DNA of 5,697 bases from UBA4823 sp034436035 (lineage in GTDB: Bacteria; Chloroflexota; Anaerolineae; Anaerolineales; UBA4823), in NCBI GenBank assembly GCA_034436035.1, contig DAOTVW010000101.1:1-5697 (forward strand), in the 5' to 3' direction. This document shows, piece by piece, positions 5,101-5,697 of the stretch. Below the pieces are notes generated by a model, which worked only from the letters and a program-made list of their open reading frames with translations, searched no databases and had not been told where the DNA came from. The position numbers and the translations under genes are program-made. The first letter of the stretch is position 1. Each line of letters begins with the position of its first letter.

Positions 5101-5697
5101 TTATGGCGGGGGGAGATAATCCCAAGGATTGACCTTGGTGCCATTGTACATCATCTCAAAATGTAAATGGGGACCAGTAGAGTTTCCAGTGCTGCCGATG
5201 GCGCCAATTACATTCCCTTGGTACACGCTTTGCCCGCAAGTGACATTTATTGCGCTTAAGTGGGCATATAGGGTTTGCCAGCCATTGCCATGATTGATCA
5301 CGATCATATTCCCATACCCCCAATTATTCCAACCCGCATAGACGATCACACCATTATCCACGGCGTAAACGGCATTGCCCATGTCACCATCGATATCAAT
5401 GCCAAAGTGGTTTATAGAGGGAGTATAGTCAAAACCTGAAAGGAAATGGTGGGTAGTGGGCCAGATAAATAAACCGACCCCGATAGCGCCGTTGGCAACT
5501 TCTTTACAGGCTCCAGTCCCAAAGACCGCCGCGACTTGTGGGTTATCGCGCGGTATTTCTGGAGCTGACCAGGTGACAAATGCCCGTTTTCCACCAGGGA
5601 TCACCAACCAGGTACCGGCTTCGATATTGGGATGAGCATAGTCTCCAATGGTAGTTGGATCGAGATGATTGCCAGGCCAGTTAATAATATCTTCTGG
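5101..5697 (-). CDS. LysM / M23 peptidoglycan endopeptidase, C-terminal part (cut by window edge)
   Basis: The minus-strand frame is open from the right edge (5697) to the TAA at 5101-5103, giving 198 residues of a longer secreted or envelope protein; its start lies outside. Numbered from the edge, residues 1 to about 38 are the end of a LysM peptidoglycan-binding domain (PEDIINWPGNHLD, then IEAGTWLVIPGGKRAF). From about 93 to 190 lies an M23 (LytM-like) zinc endopeptidase domain: H97 and D101 in HFGID, H146 in YAHL, and H177/H179 in GPHLHFE, the complete metal-binding and catalytic set. It ends VNPWDYLPPP, as is common after M23 domains. It should cut peptide cross-links of peptidoglycan in growth, division or remodelling. 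A TTG at 5605-5607 could pass for a start, but LysM homology continues upstream of it in frame. It converges on the permease gene with 8 bases between the stops and has no evident functional link. Confidence 0.92.
   Translation of the reverse strand, partial: PEDIINWPGNHLDPTTIGDYAHPNIEAGTWLVIPGGKRAFVTWSAPEIPRDNPQVAAVFGTGACKEVANGAIGVGLFIWPTTHHFLSGFDYTPSINHFGIDIDGDMGNAVYAVDNGVIVYAGWNNWGYGNMIVINHGNGWQTLYAHLSAINVTCGQSVYQGNVIGAIGSTGNSTGPHLHFEMMYNGTKVNPWDYLPPP

Noticed and set aside
5412..5607. TTG at 5605-5607 as start of the peptidase gene
   Set aside because: The frame continues upstream to the window edge with clear LysM residues, and no ribosome site precedes the TTG.

Overview
The window looks like chromosomal DNA of a Chloroflexota bacterium, probably Anaerolineae-like. 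This is inferred from three things: the long Pro/Thr-rich linker after the lipobox of the binding protein, the LysM plus M23 peptidase architecture, and an oversized PhnE-type permease carrying an Ig-like ectodomain. No rRNA or other marker gene is present, so the taxonomic call is only moderately secure.

Layout. (1) Bases 1 to about 1035 are non-coding. They hold a tandem array of composite repeats that continues off the left edge. A 14-15 base core (AGACCTGTCAGGTTT) occurs ten times in one orientation. Five of these are followed 23-26 bases later by the reverse complement and can form long hairpins. The units have a higher-order period of about 395 bases: two full copies (120-514 and 515-910) and a third that decays after 911. 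(2) Bases 1036-1323 are an AT-rich regulatory region. It has a good sigma70-type promoter (TTGCCT, 17 bases, TATAAT), a Fur/PerR-like palindrome overlapping the -10 and expected start, and a leader of about 170 bases. (3) Bases 1324-5092 are a three-gene ABC importer operon of the phosphonate/phosphite/phosphate family, in the order phnD (lipoprotein), phnC (ATPase), phnE (permease). A strong hairpin separates phnD from phnC, and phnC and phnE overlap as ATGA. (4) Bases 5101-5697, on the minus strand, are the C-terminal part of a LysM/M23 peptidoglycan endopeptidase, cut by the right edge and ending 8 bases from the phnE stop.

How the genes work together. PhnD, tethered outside the membrane, would capture a phosphorus oxyanion or phosphonate and deliver it to PhnE, with PhnC supplying ATP hydrolysis. 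No phosphonate or phosphite catabolic gene is visible, so the true substrate cannot be decided here. The most unusual protein is PhnE: at 610 residues it is more than twice the usual size, with an extracytoplasmic Ig-like domain after the first membrane helix and about 230 residues of extra membrane segments inserted between the two halves of the permease core. The peptidase is probably an unrelated cell-wall gene.
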